Positions 63,089 through 64,000 of a stretch of 64,000 nucleotides of DNA are shown here, piece after piece. Numbering within the stretch: the first letter of the stretch is position 1; every line of letters begins with the position of its first letter. Source of the DNA: Paenibacillus sp. 1_12 (GTDB taxonomy: Bacteria > Bacillota > Bacilli > Paenibacillales > NBRC-103111); NCBI RefSeq assembly GCF_900114475.1, contig NZ_FOTE01000004.1:375580-439579 (forward strand), written 5' to 3'. The notes below the pieces were generated by a model, which worked only from the letters and a program-made list of their open reading frames with translations, was not told the origin of the DNA and did no database searches. The position numbers and the translations under genes are program-made.

Positions 63089-63205
63089 TGTGTTAAATTT
63101 TGCATTGCCAATTGAAGTCTCTCAACTTACAATTGATAGAGAGAATTGATAGAGAGAATCAGAATATTTAAACTTAGTCAGGTAGAAGATGAGAGGAGAT
63201 TCATT

Positions 63206-64000
63206 GTGGGATATTGGAATAGGATGAGGATGGGTAGCAGCAAATCATTTTTGTCTTTATTTGTTGCATTCAGTATGGTATTTTCATTGCTGTCTGTCGT
63301 GATATCTGAGCCCATTCAGGCCAAGAGCACGAGGACTGCTATAGTAGTTAATATCAAAGGCAATGTAACTGTTAAAAAATCCGGAGGCTCCAAGTCTTAC
63401 ACCGCTTATAACGATATGACTTTAAATCAAGGGGATGTTATTTCAACGGGAGCAAGCTCTTCGGTCGTTGTAAGAATAGCTGACCATGATGATGAAATTA
63501 CGATTGGGGATAATGCAGAGGTCAGTGTCACTGACTTGGCTAACGAGGGAAATGGCAAGCAATCCAAGATATCTTCCTGGGCCGGATCCATGTGGGTTAA
63601 GGTTAAAACGTTGGTTGGCGCTCAGGATGAGTTTGAGGTAGAGACACCAACAGCAACAATGGGGGTAAAGGGAACGCAATTCTTTACTGGCGTTAATCCA
63701 GTGACGGGTGAGACCTTTGTCGTGGTTGGAGCTGGTGCTGTTCAGACGACAACAACCACGTACCAACAATCGGATATCAGCAATCCGCAGAATGACAATA
63801 CGACATTGCTATTGCCTACGCAGCAAATCAATTTAACAGGCCGTGATGAAGTGACGGATGTAGCAACAAAGACGGAGATTATTGATATTTTTCAATTCGT
63901 AGAAAGATCCTCTCCTGAATTATTGGAAGCTATCATCAAGAACAAAGCAGAAATCGATAAAGAAAACGCGGAGTTTATTGAAAAGAAAAAAGCTGAAATT
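63206..64000 (+). CDS. FecR-domain secreted protein, partial (runs off the window)
   Basis: The first 265 codons of a gene starting GTG 63206, with GAGAGGAG 7 bases before. It has a signal peptide (SFLSLFVAFSMVFSLLSVVISEPIQA, cleavage near residue 41), then a FecR domain: TAIVVNIKGNVTVKKSGGSKSY, LNQGDVISTGASSSVVVRI, EITIGDNAEVSV, and FEVETPTATMGVKGTQFFTGV. After about 195 a Thr-rich linker leads into a charged, coiled-coil-like stretch (IIKNKAEIDKENAEF) at the window's edge. It probably forms a signalling pair with the CHASE2 cyclase. Confidence 0.88.
   Translation, partial: MGYWNRMRMGSSKSFLSLFVAFSMVFSLLSVVISEPIQAKSTRTAIVVNIKGNVTVKKSGGSKSYTAYNDMTLNQGDVISTGASSSVVVRIADHDDEITIGDNAEVSVTDLANEGNGKQSKISSWAGSMWVKVKTLVGAQDEFEVETPTATMGVKGTQFFTGVNPVTGETFVVVGAGAVQTTTTTYQQSDISNPQNDNTTLLLPTQQINLTGRDEVTDVATKTEIIDIFQFVERSSPELLEAIIKNKAEIDKENAEFIEKKKAEI

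Overview
The window reads as chromosomal DNA of a moderate-G+C, endospore-former-type Firmicute, most likely Paenibacillus or a close relative. The signs are strong AGGAGG-type ribosome binding sites, many TTG and GTG starts, and gene types typical of that group: a copper-amine-oxidase-N/beta-propeller secreted protein, a YtpB-type terpene synthase, paired DUF4178 and DUF4247 genes, YesL, YugP, a yybP-ykoY riboswitch and a Firmicute-style 6S RNA. I see no rRNA, tRNA, prophage, transposase, CRISPR array or plasmid function. This is mostly core and housekeeping territory with short repeat islands between genes.

Layout. 0-4.4 kb: a small membrane protein, an MdtG-like MFS exporter and a three-gene ABC-2 exporter operon. 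4.6-12.7 kb: a CapA-like protein, a luciferase-like oxidoreductase, a GH78-type glycosidase divergent from an AraC regulator with candidate operator repeats between them, an AEC transporter, then an elaborate structured RNA with its own promoter ahead of a fumarylacetoacetate-hydrolase-family gene. 12.7-20 kb: a GAF/HD-GYP protein, DUF92, a secreted beta-propeller protein, LapA and oligoendopeptidase F. 20-24.8 kb: a palindromic repeat pair, a small membrane protein not called as a long ORF, TerC with a C-terminal AbrB-like domain under a manganese-type riboswitch, a methyltransferase, cold-shock protein, YebC and a nitroreductase. 24.9-31 kb: a MacAB-like efflux operon, a 78-bp tandem repeat, and MFS and MATE-like transporters.

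31-41.7 kb: a YtpB-type synthase coupled to an unknown gene, pfkA, a PrxQ peroxiredoxin, an FMN reductase, ung, a 79-81-bp minisatellite, a DUF4015 glycosidase, a second MFS_1-like carrier, TatA, and DUF4247/DUF4178. 41.9-50.7 kb: a DEAD-box helicase, YesL, 6S RNA, transaldolase, xylulokinase with a XylR-like palindrome, Tpx divergent from a LysR regulator, YugP and a MerR regulator. 51-54.4 kb: an amt-DUF294-DnaQ cluster under a promoter carrying a perfect GlnR/TnrA box. 54.4-64 kb: a JAMM peptidase, an MFS exporter, a TlpA/ResA thioredoxin, citramalate synthase, a small ORF overlapping DNA polymerase IV, MobB, a ferredoxin, a CHASE2-adenylate cyclase and the start of a FecR-domain protein that runs off the window.

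The strongest candidates for something undescribed are the multi-hairpin RNA at 11777-11980, the TerC-AbrB fusion, the apparent secreted/cytosolic dual start of PepF, and the ammonium-transporter cluster that carries a GlnD-like nucleotidyltransferase but no PII gene. All functional calls are from reading the sequence by eye; no database search was run.
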